NCBI RefSeq assembly: GCF_900111035.1
Contig: NZ_FOFU01000001.1
Span: 442,558 to 506,557 of the forward strand
Direction of reading: 5' to 3'
DNA from: Treponema bryantii
GTDB taxonomy: Bacteria > Spirochaetota > Spirochaetia > Treponematales > Treponemataceae
Length of the DNA: 64,000 nt
The position numbers and the translations under genes are program-made. The notes beneath the pieces were generated by a model. That model worked only from the letters and a program-made list of their open reading frames with translations, was not told where the DNA came from and did no database searches. Of the stretch, positions 7,713 through 18,309 are shown one piece after another. Numbering within the stretch: position 1 is the first letter of the stretch; every line of letters starts with the position of its first letter.

Positions 7713-9530
7713 GTGGCCGGCGGATATATTTCCAACGAAACAATAGATGCAGTTCTCAATACAACAGACATTATAACTACTGTCGGTGAATATACAAAAC
7801 TTGAACGCCGCGGAGGAAATGACTGGTGGGGCTGCTGTCCGTTTCATGGTGAAAAAACAGCTTCTTTCCATGTTGATGGTGATAAAAGATTTTATCACTG
7901 TTTTGGCTGTCATAAGGGTGGTAACGTTATTTCCTTTATCATGGAAATGGAAAAACTTTCTTATGCAGATGCAATTGAAAGCCTTGCAAAGAAGAGTGGA
8001 ATCCCGGTTAAGTATCAGAACGGTTATAATCCCGAACAGAACCGTTCAAAAATAGATGAGACTGAAAAGTTCATAGAACTTTATGAAAGAACAGCTTCTA
8101 TGTTCCATTATTTTCTGATGGAAACTCCTCAGGGGCAGAAGGCTCTGGAATATGTAACAAAACGCGGACTTACAAAAGAGACTATCGAAAAGTTTAAGCT
8201 GGGGTATGCGCCGGCGGACCGTAAGTGGCTCTTTAAGTTTTTGCGTGGAAAGAATTTCAGTGCGGAGTTCCTTGGAAAATCCGGGCTTTTCAGCCAGAAA
8301 TATCCTGAATATTCATTTTTCTCAGACCGTCTTATGTTCCCGATTTTTAACAGGCGAGGGCAGGTAGTTGCTTTTGGCGGCCGTGTAATTCCGCCGGCAG
8401 ATGAATCTCAGAGAAAATATCTGAACTCCGGAGATCTTCCCCAATTCAAAAAACGCGAAACTCTGTTCGGTTTCAGTTTTGCTAAAAACGCTATCCGTGA
8501 AAAAAAATCCATTATTTTCTGCGAAGGAAATATGGACGTTATTGCATACCACCAGTGCGGGCTTGATTACGCTGTTGCAACTCTTGGAACGGCGCTTACA
8601 GAAGATCATATAAAAATGATTTCGGGTTTTGTTGCCGGTGGTACGGTTTATCTTTCGTTTGATTCGGATGGCGCGGGCCAGGAGGCAACGTGGAAGGCGA
8701 TAAAGCTTTGCCGCGAACACGACCTTACTGTAAAAATCATCAGATTGAAGGGTGGAAAAGACCCTGCCGAGATTATGTTGAATTTCGGAGCGGAGAACTT
8801 GACTGCTCAGGTCAAAAATGCTATATTAGATAGTGATTATTTGATATTTAGACTAGGTGAAAAATACCCTATGGACACACCTGAGGGAAAAGCTAAGGCT
8901 GCCCTCGAGTTTTTCCAGTATGTGGATGCACTTCAGTCTGATATTCAAAAAGAATCATGTCTGGAACAGTTGTGCCAGGCATTCAATCTGAAACCGGAGG
9001 CTGTAAAAAGGGATTTTAACAATCGAAGTCAAGCCCGCGAACGCGCATACATCCGGCAAAATAATAATCAAACAGAACAAGGAACACAAATTAAGCTCGA
9101 TGCAGAATTGAGAGGATTAATTGCTGTTACCGCCGACCTGAACCAATATGAGGTTCTGCGCTCTAAGCTAACTGAACAAGATTTTACGAATCCAGCTGCC
9201 AGAAGGTTATACAGGGTATTGGAAGAATGCTTTGCTGAGAATGTCTTTACTATAAGGGATATCCTTAACCGTTGCGATGATGAAAATCTGGTGCAGTTTA
9301 TAACTGGATCAATTTCGTCCGGGGTTTATCAGAGTGAAAAGGTAAGTGTCATAGTTGCTGACACGGTAAATTATATAAAAAGAAATAAACTTGATGCCCA
9401 GCGAAATAAATTATTGCAAAGAATAAAAGAATATACCGTAGTAACTCAAGAAGATCAGAATCAGCTGAATGCACTTCTTGCTGAAAAATTTGAGCTAGAT
9501 AAGCAAGTACAGAGCTTAGGGAAAAAGTAG
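7713..9530 (+). CDS. dnaG: DNA primase DnaG
   Basis: A 605-residue bacterial primase that makes RNA primers for replication. The N-terminal CHC2 zinc finger is complete ([13 protein letters not shown], then [11 protein letters not shown]). The central TOPRIM domain has [15 protein letters not shown] (catalytic Glu), SFDSDGAG and GGKDPAE. The C-terminal part is the helicase-binding region. The start is GTG at 7713 with AGAGGTAG a few nt upstream. The stop shares its last base with the GTG start of rpoD, so the two are tightly coupled. This dnaG-rpoD order is the classical macromolecular synthesis arrangement, here without rpsU. Confidence 0.95.
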   Translation: MAGGYISNETIDAVLNTTDIITTVGEYTKLERRGGNDWWGCCPFHGEKTASFHVDGDKRFYHCFGCHKGGNVISFIMEMEKLSYADAIESLAKKSGIPVKYQNGYNPEQNRSKIDETEKFIELYERTASMFHYFLMETPQGQKALEYVTKRGLTKETIEKFKLGYAPADRKWLFKFLRGKNFSAEFLGKSGLFSQKYPEYSFFSDRLMFPIFNRRGQVVAFGGRVIPPADESQRKYLNSGDLPQFKKRETLFGFSFAKNAIREKKSIIFCEGNMDVIAYHQCGLDYAVATLGTALTEDHIKMISGFVAGGTVYLSFDSDGAGQEATWKAIKLCREHDLTVKIIRLKGGKDPAEIMLNFGAENLTAQVKNAILDSDYLIFRLGEKYPMDTPEGKAKAALEFFQYVDALQSDIQKESCLEQLCQAFNLKPEAVKRDFNNRSQARERAYIRQNNNQTEQGTQIKLDAELRGLIAVTADLNQYEVLRSKLTEQDFTNPAARRLYRVLEECFAENVFTIRDILNRCDDENLVQFITGSISSGVYQSEKVSVIVADTVNYIKRNKLDAQRNKLLQRIKEYTVVTQEDQNQLNALLAEKFELDKQVQSLGKK

Positions 9531-11401
9531 TGAATACTTCTATGGACGAAAAAAGCAGTGAAGCCCTCTTGGTTGGCAACCCTGCGATTGCAAAACTTAT
9601 TGAGTTTGCAAAACAAAAACGGTTCATTACATGGGACGATGTAATTGAATATCTTGGACAGGAATTTGTTAATTCTGATGAATTGATGGAGCCTGTTCTT
9701 AAACAGCTTAAAGATATCAATCGTGAGCCTGTTGAAACTGACATTATCGGTGCAGATGATGTTCCTGAAGATGAACTTGTAGACGACGAAGATGATGATG
9801 GCATCATGCTTCAGGACGACGATGATGATATTTCAACAGATGATGAAACTGCTGAAATTGAGCAGGCTGAAAAGAAGCTTGCTGCATCTAAAAATCGCCT
9901 TGTAAACAGCGATAAAGATTCCAGTGTAGATGACCCAATCCGACTCTACCTCCGTGAAATTGGTAAAGAAAACCTTCTTACTGCAGAGCAGGAAGTTGAG
10001 CTTTCTAAGACAATGGAGCAGGGAAATAACATTATTAAAGATGTAATTAAGAATTCAGGAATTATGATTCCAGAGTTCTTTGCAATTGCACAGAAAGCCT
10101 TTACAAGAATCGACATCCATGAGCCTGGCAAAACCCGTAAAGAAATCAATGAAGAAATGGCAGACAAGCGCCGTCTTAAGAGCTTCTATGGAGAGCACAT
10201 TAAACCTGTTCTTCCTGAAATGAAGCAGTACATGGCTCTTAAAAAACAGCTTTTTGAAGCAGAGCAGTCTAGTGCAATTTTTGAAAACGAACAGCTTGTT
10301 GAACTCCGTAAAAAAATAATTCCTGAACTTCAGAAGGTAGATATTCAGACTGAAGAACTTGAGAAGTTTACTCAGAAATATCGTGAAGCAACAATCAAGA
10401 TTGAAGAATATCATCAGAAGCAGGAAAAGAAGATGAAGGAACTTCGCATTTCGAACCCTTCAGAACTTCGAAGTCTTGGACGTAAGATTTCTATCCGCTC
10501 ACAGGCTGCAAAGCTTGAGCAGGAACTCAATATGAGTGCTGATGAAATCCGCGAGATTTACACTCAGATTCAGAAAATCGAACGTAAGCTTCATCGCCTC
10601 GAGTACGAATTCGAAAATGACGTTGAAATCATCTTGAAAATGGCTAAAGATATTGAGTACGGCCGCCTGATGATGGAGAAGGCTAAAAACCGTCTTATCA
10701 ACGCAAACCTTCGTCTCGTTGTATCTATTGCTAAAAAATATACAAACCGTGGTCTTCACTTCTTTGACCTTGTTCAGGAAGGAAACATCGGTCTTATTAA
10801 AGCCGTAGAAAAATTTGAATACCGCAAGGGATTCAAGTTCTCTACATATGCTACATGGTGGATCCGTCAGGCAATTACACGTTCTATCTCTGACCAGGCA
10901 CGTACTATCCGTGTTCCTGTTCATATGATTGAACAGATTAACAAGGTTGTTCGCGAAAGCCGTCAGCTTATGCAGAAACTTGGCCGCGAACCAACTGATG
11001 ACGAGATTGCACAGCAGCTTGGCTGGCCATTGGCACGCGTAAAGCAGGTTAAGAATGTTGCCCGCGAACCAATTTCTCTTGAAACTCCAATCGGTGAGGA
11101 AGAAGACTCAATTCTCGGAGACTTCATCGAGGATAAGGAAGTTGAAAATCCAGCAACACAGACTGCATTTACATTGCTTCAGGAACAGCTCAGAACTGTT
11201 CTTAATACACTGCCACCACGTGAGCAGGAAGTTCTTAAGATGCGTTTCGGTCTGGAAGACGGTTATTCACTTACACTCGAGGAAGTTGGTCTTTACTTCG
11301 ACGTAACTCGTGAACGTATCCGTCAGATTGAGGCTAAGGCTTTGAGAAGACTTCGTCACCCACGCCGTGCAAATGGTCTGCGTGATTACATTGAGACCTA
11401 A
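9530..11401 (+). CDS. rpoD: Primary sigma factor RpoD (sigma70)
   Basis: 623 residues with all sigma70 regions. Region 1.1 is followed by a strongly acidic linker (about residues 78-110), region 1.2 has [17 protein letters not shown], and a large non-conserved insert follows. Region 2 has [20 protein letters not shown], region 3 follows, and region 4 has [18 protein letters not shown] with the -35-binding [20 protein letters not shown]. The start is GTG at 9530, overlapping the dnaG stop by one base; an ATG at 9542 is the alternative. It directs housekeeping transcription, consistent with the TTGACA/TATAAT elements elsewhere in the window. Confidence 0.96.
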   Translation: MNTSMDEKSSEALLVGNPAIAKLIEFAKQKRFITWDDVIEYLGQEFVNSDELMEPVLKQLKDINREPVETDIIGADDVPEDELVDDEDDDGIMLQDDDDDISTDDETAEIEQAEKKLAASKNRLVNSDKDSSVDDPIRLYLREIGKENLLTAEQEVELSKTMEQGNNIIKDVIKNSGIMIPEFFAIAQKAFTRIDIHEPGKTRKEINEEMADKRRLKSFYGEHIKPVLPEMKQYMALKKQLFEAEQSSAIFENEQLVELRKKIIPELQKVDIQTEELEKFTQKYREATIKIEEYHQKQEKKMKELRISNPSELRSLGRKISIRSQAAKLEQELNMSADEIREIYTQIQKIERKLHRLEYEFENDVEIILKMAKDIEYGRLMMEKAKNRLINANLRLVVSIAKKYTNRGLHFFDLVQEGNIGLIKAVEKFEYRKGFKFSTYATWWIRQAITRSISDQARTIRVPVHMIEQINKVVRESRQLMQKLGREPTDDEIAQQLGWPLARVKQVKNVAREPISLETPIGEEEDSILGDFIEDKEVENPATQTAFTLLQEQLRTVLNTLPPREQEVLKMRFGLEDGYSLTLEEVGLYFDVTRERIRQIEAKALRRLRHPRRANGLRDYIET

Positions 11402-11407
11402 CGAAAT

Positions 11408-11466
11408 GGATTGCTTCGCTTCGTTCGCAATGACGTCATTGCGAGGAGCTTGCGACGAAGCAATCC
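11408..11466. repeat. Imperfect palindromic intergenic repeat after rpoD
   Basis: A 59-nt GC-richer unit begins GGATTGCTTCG and ends CGAAGCAATCC. Its centre is an inner palindrome (GCAATGACGTCATTGC). The sequence type resembles dispersed MITE/REP-like palindromes. It could also serve as a terminator for the mltG-rpoD run. Only one copy is in the window. Confidence 0.7.
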
Positions 11467-11531
11467 CTTATATAGACTAAAAAGGCAAAAAATTATATTA
11501 TTACTAGATATTTTAAATAAGGAACCTTGAG

Positions 11532-12503
11532 ATGGTAACAACAGAAGTTTTTGAGAATCTGAAATCTTTGCAGGAGATTCTCGTACAGAAATACGAGCTT
11601 GAAGGAAAGAAGAACGACGCTCCTAAACAGCTTAGCAATCAGGAAGACCTGCTTGCAAAAACACAGAAAGAATTCATTGAGTTGAAATCAAACTATGATG
11701 AAACTCAGGAAAAAGTAACTCAGCTTAAGACTCAGCTTGATGAAGCTGTAAAATCTCGCGAAGAAGGCGAAAAAGGTGTTGCAAACAGTACTACACACCG
11801 CGAGTATGAAGCTCTCGAAAAGCAGATTAACGAGGCTAAAGCACTTGAAGAGCAGGTAAGAAAGGATCTTCAGAAAGAAGAAAAAGAACTTGCTGAGCTT
11901 AACGAACGTCTTAAGAATACAGAAGAATCAATTAAATTCAATGAAAGCGAGCTTAACTCAAGCCGTGATTCTCTTAATAAAGAGCTTTCTTCTTATGATG
12001 ATAAGCTCAAAAGACTTAAGGTTGAAGAAGATAAGGTAACAAAGAATATCAATGACATCTATTCTTCAGAAGAGAATGCAGAGCTTAAGGCTCAGGAAAT
12101 CCTTTTCAAGTTCCAGAGAATCATTCAGCGCAATTCTGAAGGTATCGTTTCTGTAAGAAATGGTGTTTGTTCAGGTTGTCATATGATCCTTCCTGCAAAC
12201 TTTGCAAACGAAGTTCGCGAAGGTGAAGATATTAACTTCTGTCCATACTGCAGCCGTATCCTTTATTACGAAGAGGTAGCAGAAGATCAGCAGGAAGATT
12301 ACTTCGATATCGGAGCTGCTGGAAGTCTTGCAGGTCTTGATGATGAATTTGATGATGAAGATTCAGAGTTCGCAGAGGATGAGGACGAAGAGTCAAGATC
12401 AGAGTTCGACGACGAAGACGAAGTTGATGATGAAGACGCTGAAGATTCAGATGATGAAGACGATTCTGATGATGATTCAGATGAAGATGAGGACGAAGAG
12501 TAA
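11532..12503 (+). CDS. Coiled-coil protein with C4 zinc ribbon and long acidic tail
   Basis: 323 residues. About residues 1-190 are heptad-rich coiled coil (two antiparallel-looking segments). A four-cysteine zinc ribbon follows (CSGCHMILP, then CPYCSRILYYEE), typical of the DUF164/zf-RING_7 family often annotated as putative nucleic-acid-binding proteins. The last 60 residues are almost entirely Asp/Glu/Ser, encoded by GAT/GAA-rich repetitive DNA, and such a tail is not a usual part of the core family. It starts with ATG at 11532 and directly precedes the RNase P RNA gene. Confidence 0.85.
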   Translation: MVTTEVFENLKSLQEILVQKYELEGKKNDAPKQLSNQEDLLAKTQKEFIELKSNYDETQEKVTQLKTQLDEAVKSREEGEKGVANSTTHREYEALEKQINEAKALEEQVRKDLQKEEKELAELNERLKNTEESIKFNESELNSSRDSLNKELSSYDDKLKRLKVEEDKVTKNINDIYSSEENAELKAQEILFKFQRIIQRNSEGIVSVRNGVCSGCHMILPANFANEVREGEDINFCPYCSRILYYEEVAEDQQEDYFDIGAAGSLAGLDDEFDDEDSEFAEDEDEESRSEFDDEDEVDDEDAEDSDDEDDSDDDSDEDEDEE

Positions 12504-12530
12504 CCTCTTATTCTTTAATTTGTTTTTAAT

Positions 12531-12941
12531 ACAGATGGAATATAACCGTGCTGCCTTTCGCTGATGATAACGGAAGGCGGTGAGAGAAAGTCCGGGCTCC
12601 TTCGGAAAGAATGCCGGGTAACAACCGGGCACAATCTGGCAGCTGTAGATTTTCTGCATAGCCCAGTGCGTGACAGATAGTGCAACAGAAATTGTACCGC
12701 CCGCTGCAAAGCGAGTAAGGGTGAAAAGGCAGTGTAAGAGACTACCGGTCATGTCGGTAACGGCTGACGCTTGTAAACCTCATTCGGAGCAAGATTAAGC
12801 AGCAGTTAAGTTATTCCGAGCTATACTGCGGGTAAATCGCTGGAGCTGAATGGTAACATTCAGTGCGGATAGATGGTTATGCCTGCTTTTCTGTTTTTAC
12901 AGGAAAGTGGAGAACAGAACCCGGCTTACCGTTCCATCTGT
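12531..12941 (+). ncRNA. rnpB: RNase P RNA, bacterial class A
   Basis: The catalytic RNA of RNase P, which trims tRNA 5' leaders. The ends form P1 (ACAGATGGAA pairs with TTCCATCTGT). Conserved core elements are present: GAGAGAAAGTCCGGGCTCC (CR-I region) near 12580, TGCAACAGAAA-type sequence near 12680, and AGAACCCGGCTTACC near the 3' end, pairing back with the 5' core. The protein-like open frames across this interval are shadows of the structured RNA. Confidence 0.93.
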
Positions 12942-12949
12942 TTTTTTTT
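12931..12949 (+). terminator. RNase P RNA 3' end and T-tract
   Basis: The 3' strand of helix P1 is followed immediately by nine T residues, consistent with intrinsic termination of rnpB. Confidence 0.6.
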
Positions 12950-12965
12950 ATAAAGTGGTGGGGAA

Positions 12966-13922
12966 TTGAAAGCGAATTACAATATTGAAAACAGCAGCTA
13001 CGCAAAAAAGAAAAGCCACCTGCTGCGGAATATTATCCGTACTGCAGTTGTAATAATCGTAGTATCTGCAATCGCTTTTTCTGCCGTTTTTTTAATCAAA
13101 AAATATCAGTCTGGAAAAATCACAATTAAAACTATAAAAGAAGCCTGGGCCGTTTACGACTATCAGAAAGTGTATGAGCTCAGCAAGATTTTTCTTCAGG
13201 ACAACACCTACAATAATACAGCATTAACATATTACAGCTATGCCTGCTTTTTCCTTGCTCAGGCTCAGACAGATACACAGCTTGCACAAAGCTATCTTGA
13301 TGAATGTATAAATAATATTCGAATTGCCCTTTATGAGGCAGACAAAGATCTTATTCCTCAGCTTCAGTATATGCTGGGACGAGCTTATTTTTCTAAGAAT
13401 ACAATTACAACACATTACTATGCCGATCTTGCTGTAAAATATCTGCTTCTTGCAAAAGAAAACGGTTATGAAGCAGATGATATAGCAGAGTATCTCGGAC
13501 TCAGTTATGCTTCTCTTGGCCAGACAATGGAAAGTATTTCGGCCTTTACTGAAGCTCTTCTTGTGCGTGAGTCAGATTCACTGCTTCTTGCAATTGCAGA
13601 ACAGTATTATAAGGCACAACAATTAAATGCTTCTGAACAATATCTATTCAGAATCATAAAAAACAGCGATAATGAAGATATAGTGCTAAAGAGTCAAAAC
13701 CTTCTTGGTTCTATTTATATAGATAAAGAAGATTATGATTCTGCGCTCGAAGAATTTGAGAATGTTTTGAAAAAAAACGAAAATTCTGCTGACGCACATT
13801 ATGGAATTGGTGTAATATATGAGAAGCAGGGTAATATTGTGAAGGCTCGTTCTGAGTGGCGTAAAGCCCTTAAGATTCAGGTTAATCACCCTGGAGCCCT
13901 GCAGAAAATGTCAGAAAATTAA
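12966..13922 (+). CDS. Membrane-anchored TPR protein
   Basis: 318 residues. A cytoplasmic basic N-terminus and one transmembrane helix (about residues 22-42, IIRTAVVIIVVSAIAFSAVF) are followed by tandem tetratricopeptide repeats. The last is the clearest (DSALEEFENVLKKNENSADA, then HYGIGVIYEKQGNIVKA). TPRs mediate protein-protein contacts, and the position 30 nt before mreB suggests a rod-complex or envelope role by inference only. The start is TTG at 12966 with GGTGGGG just upstream. Confidence 0.8.
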   Translation: MKANYNIENSSYAKKKSHLLRNIIRTAVVIIVVSAIAFSAVFLIKKYQSGKITIKTIKEAWAVYDYQKVYELSKIFLQDNTYNNTALTYYSYACFFLAQAQTDTQLAQSYLDECINNIRIALYEADKDLIPQLQYMLGRAYFSKNTITTHYYADLAVKYLLLAKENGYEADDIAEYLGLSYASLGQTMESISAFTEALLVRESDSLLLAIAEQYYKAQQLNASEQYLFRIIKNSDNEDIVLKSQNLLGSIYIDKEDYDSALEEFENVLKKNENSADAHYGIGVIYEKQGNIVKARSEWRKALKIQVNHPGALQKMSEN

Positions 13923-13952
13923 TTTGTAAAAAAGAGAACCGGGAGGAAATAG

Positions 13953-14990
13953 ATGGGTTTTTTTGATAGTTTTTCAACAGATATTGGTATTGATTTAGGA
14001 ACCTGTAATACCTTGATTTATGTTCGTGACAAGGGAATTGTTATTGACGAACCTTCAGTAATCGCTGTTGAGAAGGGAACAAAAAGAATTGTTGCCGTTG
14101 GTGCAGAAGCTAAGCGAATGCTTGATAAAACTCCTGGAAACATCATGGCTATCCGTCCACTTGCAGATGGTGTTATTGCCGATATAGATAGTACAGAAAA
14201 GATGATTAAATACTTCATCTCTAAAATCATTCCACGCCATCAGCTTTTCAAATCTGTAAGAATGAAGATTGGTATTCCTTCCTGCGTAACTGATGTAGAA
14301 CGCCGTGCAGTTATTGAAGCTGCAATGAAGGCTGGTGCTAAGGAAGTTGAAGTAATCGAAGAAAGCCGTGCAGCTGCTATTGGTGCAGATATTCCTATTT
14401 TTGAGCCAGCTGGACACATGATTTGTGATATCGGTGGTGGTACCGCAGAAATCTCTGTAATTTCCCTCGGTGGTATGGTTGTTACTCACTCAATCCGTGT
14501 TGGTGGAGACAAGTTCGACGAAGCAATCGTAAAGCACGTAAAGAGTGTTCATAACCTTATTATTGGTCAGCCAGCTGCTGAACGTCTTAAGATTCAGATT
14601 GGTAATGCCGCTCCAGAAAAGACTATTGAAAAGATGGAGCTTAAGGGAACTGACGCTATTACAGGTCTTCCACGCCGTCTCGAAATCGACAGCGTTGAAG
14701 TACGCGAAGCTCTCAAAGAGCCTGTAACAAAGATTGTTGAAGAAATTAAGTCTGTACTTTCAGAAACTCCTCCAGAGCTTGCTTCAGATATCATTGAACG
14801 TGGTATCGTAATGACTGGTGGTGGTTCTATGCTCCGCGAGCTTCCAAAGCTCGTTTCAAAGGAAACTGGTGTACCTGTTATTCTCGTAGAAAAGCCTCTT
14901 GAATGTGTTGCTCTTGGTGCTGGTAAAGCATTCGGCCTGTTCAAGGATATGTATTCTGAAAGAACAATTTACGACAGTCTTAACGACTAA
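13953..14990 (+). CDS. mreB: Rod-shape-determining actin homologue MreB
   Basis: 345 residues, the usual MreB length. The actin-fold nucleotide motifs are present: [20 protein letters not shown] (phosphate 1), [19 protein letters not shown] (phosphate 2) and [16 protein letters not shown] (adenosine motif). MreB filaments organise lateral wall synthesis under the inner membrane. A GGGAGG Shine-Dalgarno precedes the ATG. It is the first gene of mreB-mreC-mreD-mrdA-rodA. Confidence 0.97.
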   Translation: MGFFDSFSTDIGIDLGTCNTLIYVRDKGIVIDEPSVIAVEKGTKRIVAVGAEAKRMLDKTPGNIMAIRPLADGVIADIDSTEKMIKYFISKIIPRHQLFKSVRMKIGIPSCVTDVERRAVIEAAMKAGAKEVEVIEESRAAAIGADIPIFEPAGHMICDIGGGTAEISVISLGGMVVTHSIRVGGDKFDEAIVKHVKSVHNLIIGQPAAERLKIQIGNAAPEKTIEKMELKGTDAITGLPRRLEIDSVEVREALKEPVTKIVEEIKSVLSETPPELASDIIERGIVMTGGGSMLRELPKLVSKETGVPVILVEKPLECVALGAGKAFGLFKDMYSERTIYDSLND

Positions 14991-15016
14991 TTCAAGCTTT
15001 CTCCGGGTGGGTGGTT

Positions 15017-15892
15017 ATGCGAAGAAAGCCGAATTTTTCTTTCAAAATTAAATTTGCAGAATTTCTCCTCGTTCTATATCTGCTTGCCGGAGGTTTGTCT
15101 CTGGCATTCCATACCGGTGGATTTATCTTAAACTTTAAGCAGATTGGTTTTTCTGTTTTTTCTTCACTTGATAAGGGAGTTCACTTTGTTGCAGGTGGAT
15201 TTAAGAATACCTTTAATGCAGTAGGAGAACTCCGTAAATTAAAAAAAGATTATAATGATTTAGTAATTAAGCTTGAGAACTATGAAGAAATGCAGCGTTC
15301 CAATGCAGATATCCGTAAGGAGAATGCACGTCTTAAGGAACAGCTGGACTTTGCAGTTTCTTTAGATGAAAAAAATATCCCGGCACAGATTATTGCCCGA
15401 GATCTTGATAATGCATTTACATATCTTACAATCGATAAGGGAAGTGTAAACGGAATCCGTAAGAACATGCCGGTTATTGCATTCCAGAATGGTAACCAGG
15501 GACTTGTAGGAAAGGTTGTTCAGGTTGGAACTTTTACAAGTCAGATTATGCCGATTTACAATATCAACAATATCGTTTCAGCACGTATTCAGAATACACG
15601 TGACCTTGGTCTTGTAAATGGACTTGGAAGTCAGGATCAGCCGCTGCTTATGCAGTACATCCGAAAGTCTGTAGTTGATGAACTCAGTTATGGAGACATC
15701 GTAGTAACTTCCGGTGAAAACGATAATTACATGCGCGATATTGCAATAGGTACAATCACAAAAATTACTACACTTGATTATAACTCATCGCTGAATATTG
15801 AGCTTGTGCCGATTATTGATTTTGCAAGACTCGAAAATGTAGTTGTTGTTAATCAGAAAGAACTGAACGACCGAAAGGCAGATAAGGAGTAG
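15017..15892 (+). CDS. mreC: Rod-shape protein MreC
   Basis: 291 residues: one N-terminal membrane helix, a coiled coil (about residues 70-110), then the periplasmic beta-barrel MreC domain with KGSVNGIRKNMPVIA and GLVGKVVQVG. MreC links MreB to the PBP2/RodA synthase. I prefer the ATG at 15017 over the GTG at 15011, because the GGGTGG upstream then has a usable spacer. mreD follows 5 nt after the stop. Confidence 0.92.
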   Translation: MRRKPNFSFKIKFAEFLLVLYLLAGGLSLAFHTGGFILNFKQIGFSVFSSLDKGVHFVAGGFKNTFNAVGELRKLKKDYNDLVIKLENYEEMQRSNADIRKENARLKEQLDFAVSLDEKNIPAQIIARDLDNAFTYLTIDKGSVNGIRKNMPVIAFQNGNQGLVGKVVQVGTFTSQIMPIYNINNIVSARIQNTRDLGLVNGLGSQDQPLLMQYIRKSVVDELSYGDIVVTSGENDNYMRDIAIGTITKITTLDYNSSLNIELVPIIDFARLENVVVVNQKELNDRKADKE

Positions 15893-15897
15893 AGCGT

Positions 15898-16422
15898 ATG
15901 ACAAAATCAATTCTTGTAAGTACATTCATACTTTTATGTGCCGTTATTCTTGAATCTTCAATTCTGTCAAACATTACATTCATATATATTGTTCCAGACC
16001 TTGTATTAATCTGTTCAATTTATTTTTCACTTTTGAATGGAAAGATAGTAGGTGAAACAACAGGCTTTATTTCCGGAATCTTACTGGATTTTATTACCGG
16101 TATTCCTTTCGGCTTTAACTGCATATTCAGAACCATAATCGGATATGTTGGCGGAATCTTTGCCAAGAATGTAATTATTTCTGGTTTTATTCTTCCAATG
16201 CTCTGTGTCGGAATCGGAACAATTGCTAAAACTCTTATGGTAAATCTTCTGGGACTTCTGTTTCCAAATGTACACATCTACATTGCCGGAATCATTTCAT
16301 ACGATTTTCTTTTTGAATTTATTGAAAATGTTCTTCTGGCACCGTTTGTATTTAAGTTTTTAAGCTTTTTCCGAAAATCACTTGCAGTACGCTCTGTTAA
16401 GGACAGTATAGACAATGATTAA
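15898..16422 (+). CDS. mreD: Rod-shape protein MreD
   Basis: A 174-residue polytopic membrane protein with about five to six hydrophobic helices and the conserved GETTGFISGILLDFITG / PFGFNCIFRTIIGY region of the MreD family. It overlaps the PBP2 start by 8 nt, indicating one operon. The family is an inner-membrane component of the elongation complex. Confidence 0.88.
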   Translation: MTKSILVSTFILLCAVILESSILSNITFIYIVPDLVLICSIYFSLLNGKIVGETTGFISGILLDFITGIPFGFNCIFRTIIGYVGGIFAKNVIISGFILPMLCVGIGTIAKTLMVNLLGLLFPNVHIYIAGIISYDFLFEFIENVLLAPFVFKFLSFFRKSLAVRSVKDSIDND

Positions 16423-18298
16423 TTCTGAAGACAGATTAACAAAAGGTTCTAAAATCTTCATTCTTCTCATTATTCTTGTCATTTTTTTTATCTGCTATGC
16501 ATACAGACTGTTCTCAATGCAGATTGTACAGGGTGAGCATTACCGTTCGCAGTCTCAGAGAATTTCAAGCCAGATTACAGTTATTTCAGCACAGCGCGGT
16601 GAAATCTTTGACCGCAATGCGCTGCTTCCAATTGTAATCAATACAGATTCGTTTGCTGTTGAAGTAACTCCCGGTGAAATTCCTAAGGACCGTTACGATA
16701 CTGTAATTCTAAAACTTGCACAGTATTTAGGAATCAGTAAAACAGATATTGATAAAAAGATTCCAAAAAATATGCGCCGTTCATATTCTACCGTACAGGT
16801 AAAATCAAACGTGCCTTTTACAGTTATTTCTAATATTGCAGAAAATAAAATTGATCTTCCTGGTGTTTCCTGGGTTTCTAAACCAATCAGAAACTATCAG
16901 CATACAGGATCTCTTTCTCATATTGTAGGTTATGTTGGTGATATCAACCAGGACGAAATGACTGTTCTTTATAACCAGGGTTACAAGAAAACAAGTATTG
17001 TTGGTAAGACTGGTATTGAAAAGCAGTATGATTCACTGCTTCAGGGTAAGGAAGGCCGCGAAATGTCTACCGTTGATGTTCATGGTCGAATTATTTCTGA
17101 TACACCAATTGTTGAGCCGCCGGAAATGGGTAAGAGCCTTGTTCTCACAATTGACAGTGATACACAAAAGCTTGTAGAAGAAGCTCTTGGAAACAGAGTT
17201 GGTGCTTCAGTTGTTCTTAAGCCTGCTACCGGTGAAGTTCTTGCAATGGTTTCTTATCCGTATTACGACTCAAATATCTTCAGTTCGGATGATGCGGGAA
17301 TCGAATATGCAAAGCTTTTGAATGATACTTCAAAGCCTCTCTTGAACCGTGCCGTTCAGGTTTCTTATCCTCCGGCTTCTACCTTCAAAATCATCATGTC
17401 TGCCGCAATGCTTCAGGAAAATGCTTTTCCTGCCAGCAAGAAAATTGAATGTAAGGGTGTGATGGTTTATGGTGGCCGTAAGTTCCACTGTCACGTAAAA
17501 GAGCCTGGACACGGCTGGCTTGATATGAAAAACGCTATGGCTCAGTCTTGTGACGTTTATTACTGGACTGTTGGCCGTGATTACCTTGGTATTGAAAAGA
17601 TTGCCTCTTATGCCCGTGAGTTTGGTTTTGGTAAGAGTGCTCAGATAGATTTGCCTAGTCAGGTTTCTGGTCTTGTTCCAACTGCTGAATGGAAGGAAAA
17701 GAAATATCACGAAAAATGGCTTGGTGGAGATACAATGTCTTGTTCTATCGGACAGGGCTATATGGAAGCTACTCCTTTGCAGCTTGCTAATATGGTTGCA
17801 ATGGTTTCTAACGAAGGCGTAATTTATAAGCCTCATCTCCTTAAGGAAGTTCGTGATCCAGTAACAGGTGAAGTTATTGATGAGGTAAGACCACAGGTTC
17901 TTACTGAATCAACAATCGATAAAGATGTATGGAAACAGATTCAGGAAGCAATGCGCTATACTGTTACAGACGGTACACCTCAGTATCCTATGCATAATAA
18001 GATTGTTCAGATTGCCTGTAAAACAGGTACTGCAGAAGTTGAACCATACAGTAATCCAAACAGAAAAGATGAACAGAGCTGGCACTCTTGGCTTGTTGCT
18101 TATGCTCCTTATGATGCACCTCCAGAGGATCGTATTTGTGTTGCAACAATCGTAGAAGCCTGCAACAAATGGGAATGGTGGGCTCCATACTGTACAAATA
18201 TCATCATTCAGGGAATCTTTGCACATCAGAATTGTGAAGAAGCTACAAAGGCACTTGGCTTCTCTTATCTTACAAATAACCGCGGAAGACAGGAATAG
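16415..18298 (+). CDS. mrdA: Penicillin-binding protein 2, elongation transpeptidase
   Basis: 627 residues, class B PBP. It has an N-terminal anchor (FILLIILVIFFICYAYRL), a dimerisation/pedestal region with QRGEIFDRN, then the transpeptidase domain. The active-site SxxK is in PPASTFKIIMSAAM, the second motif is SCD in AQSCDVYYW, and KTGT is in IACKTGTAEV. PBP2 cross-links peptidoglycan during lateral growth and is activated by MreC. It overlaps mreD and lies 11 nt before rodA. Confidence 0.96.
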   Translation: MINSEDRLTKGSKIFILLIILVIFFICYAYRLFSMQIVQGEHYRSQSQRISSQITVISAQRGEIFDRNALLPIVINTDSFAVEVTPGEIPKDRYDTVILKLAQYLGISKTDIDKKIPKNMRRSYSTVQVKSNVPFTVISNIAENKIDLPGVSWVSKPIRNYQHTGSLSHIVGYVGDINQDEMTVLYNQGYKKTSIVGKTGIEKQYDSLLQGKEGREMSTVDVHGRIISDTPIVEPPEMGKSLVLTIDSDTQKLVEEALGNRVGASVVLKPATGEVLAMVSYPYYDSNIFSSDDAGIEYAKLLNDTSKPLLNRAVQVSYPPASTFKIIMSAAMLQENAFPASKKIECKGVMVYGGRKFHCHVKEPGHGWLDMKNAMAQSCDVYYWTVGRDYLGIEKIASYAREFGFGKSAQIDLPSQVSGLVPTAEWKEKKYHEKWLGGDTMSCSIGQGYMEATPLQLANMVAMVSNEGVIYKPHLLKEVRDPVTGEVIDEVRPQVLTESTIDKDVWKQIQEAMRYTVTDGTPQYPMHNKIVQIACKTGTAEVEPYSNPNRKDEQSWHSWLVAYAPYDAPPEDRICVATIVEACNKWEWWAPYCTNIIIQGIFAHQNCEEATKALGFSYLTNNRGRQE

Positions 18299-18309
18299 GA
18301 GAGGTTAGT

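Noticed and set aside
12477-12752. Minus-strand ORFs over 12477-12752
   Set aside because: They lie on RNase P RNA, whose conserved structure explains the sequence.
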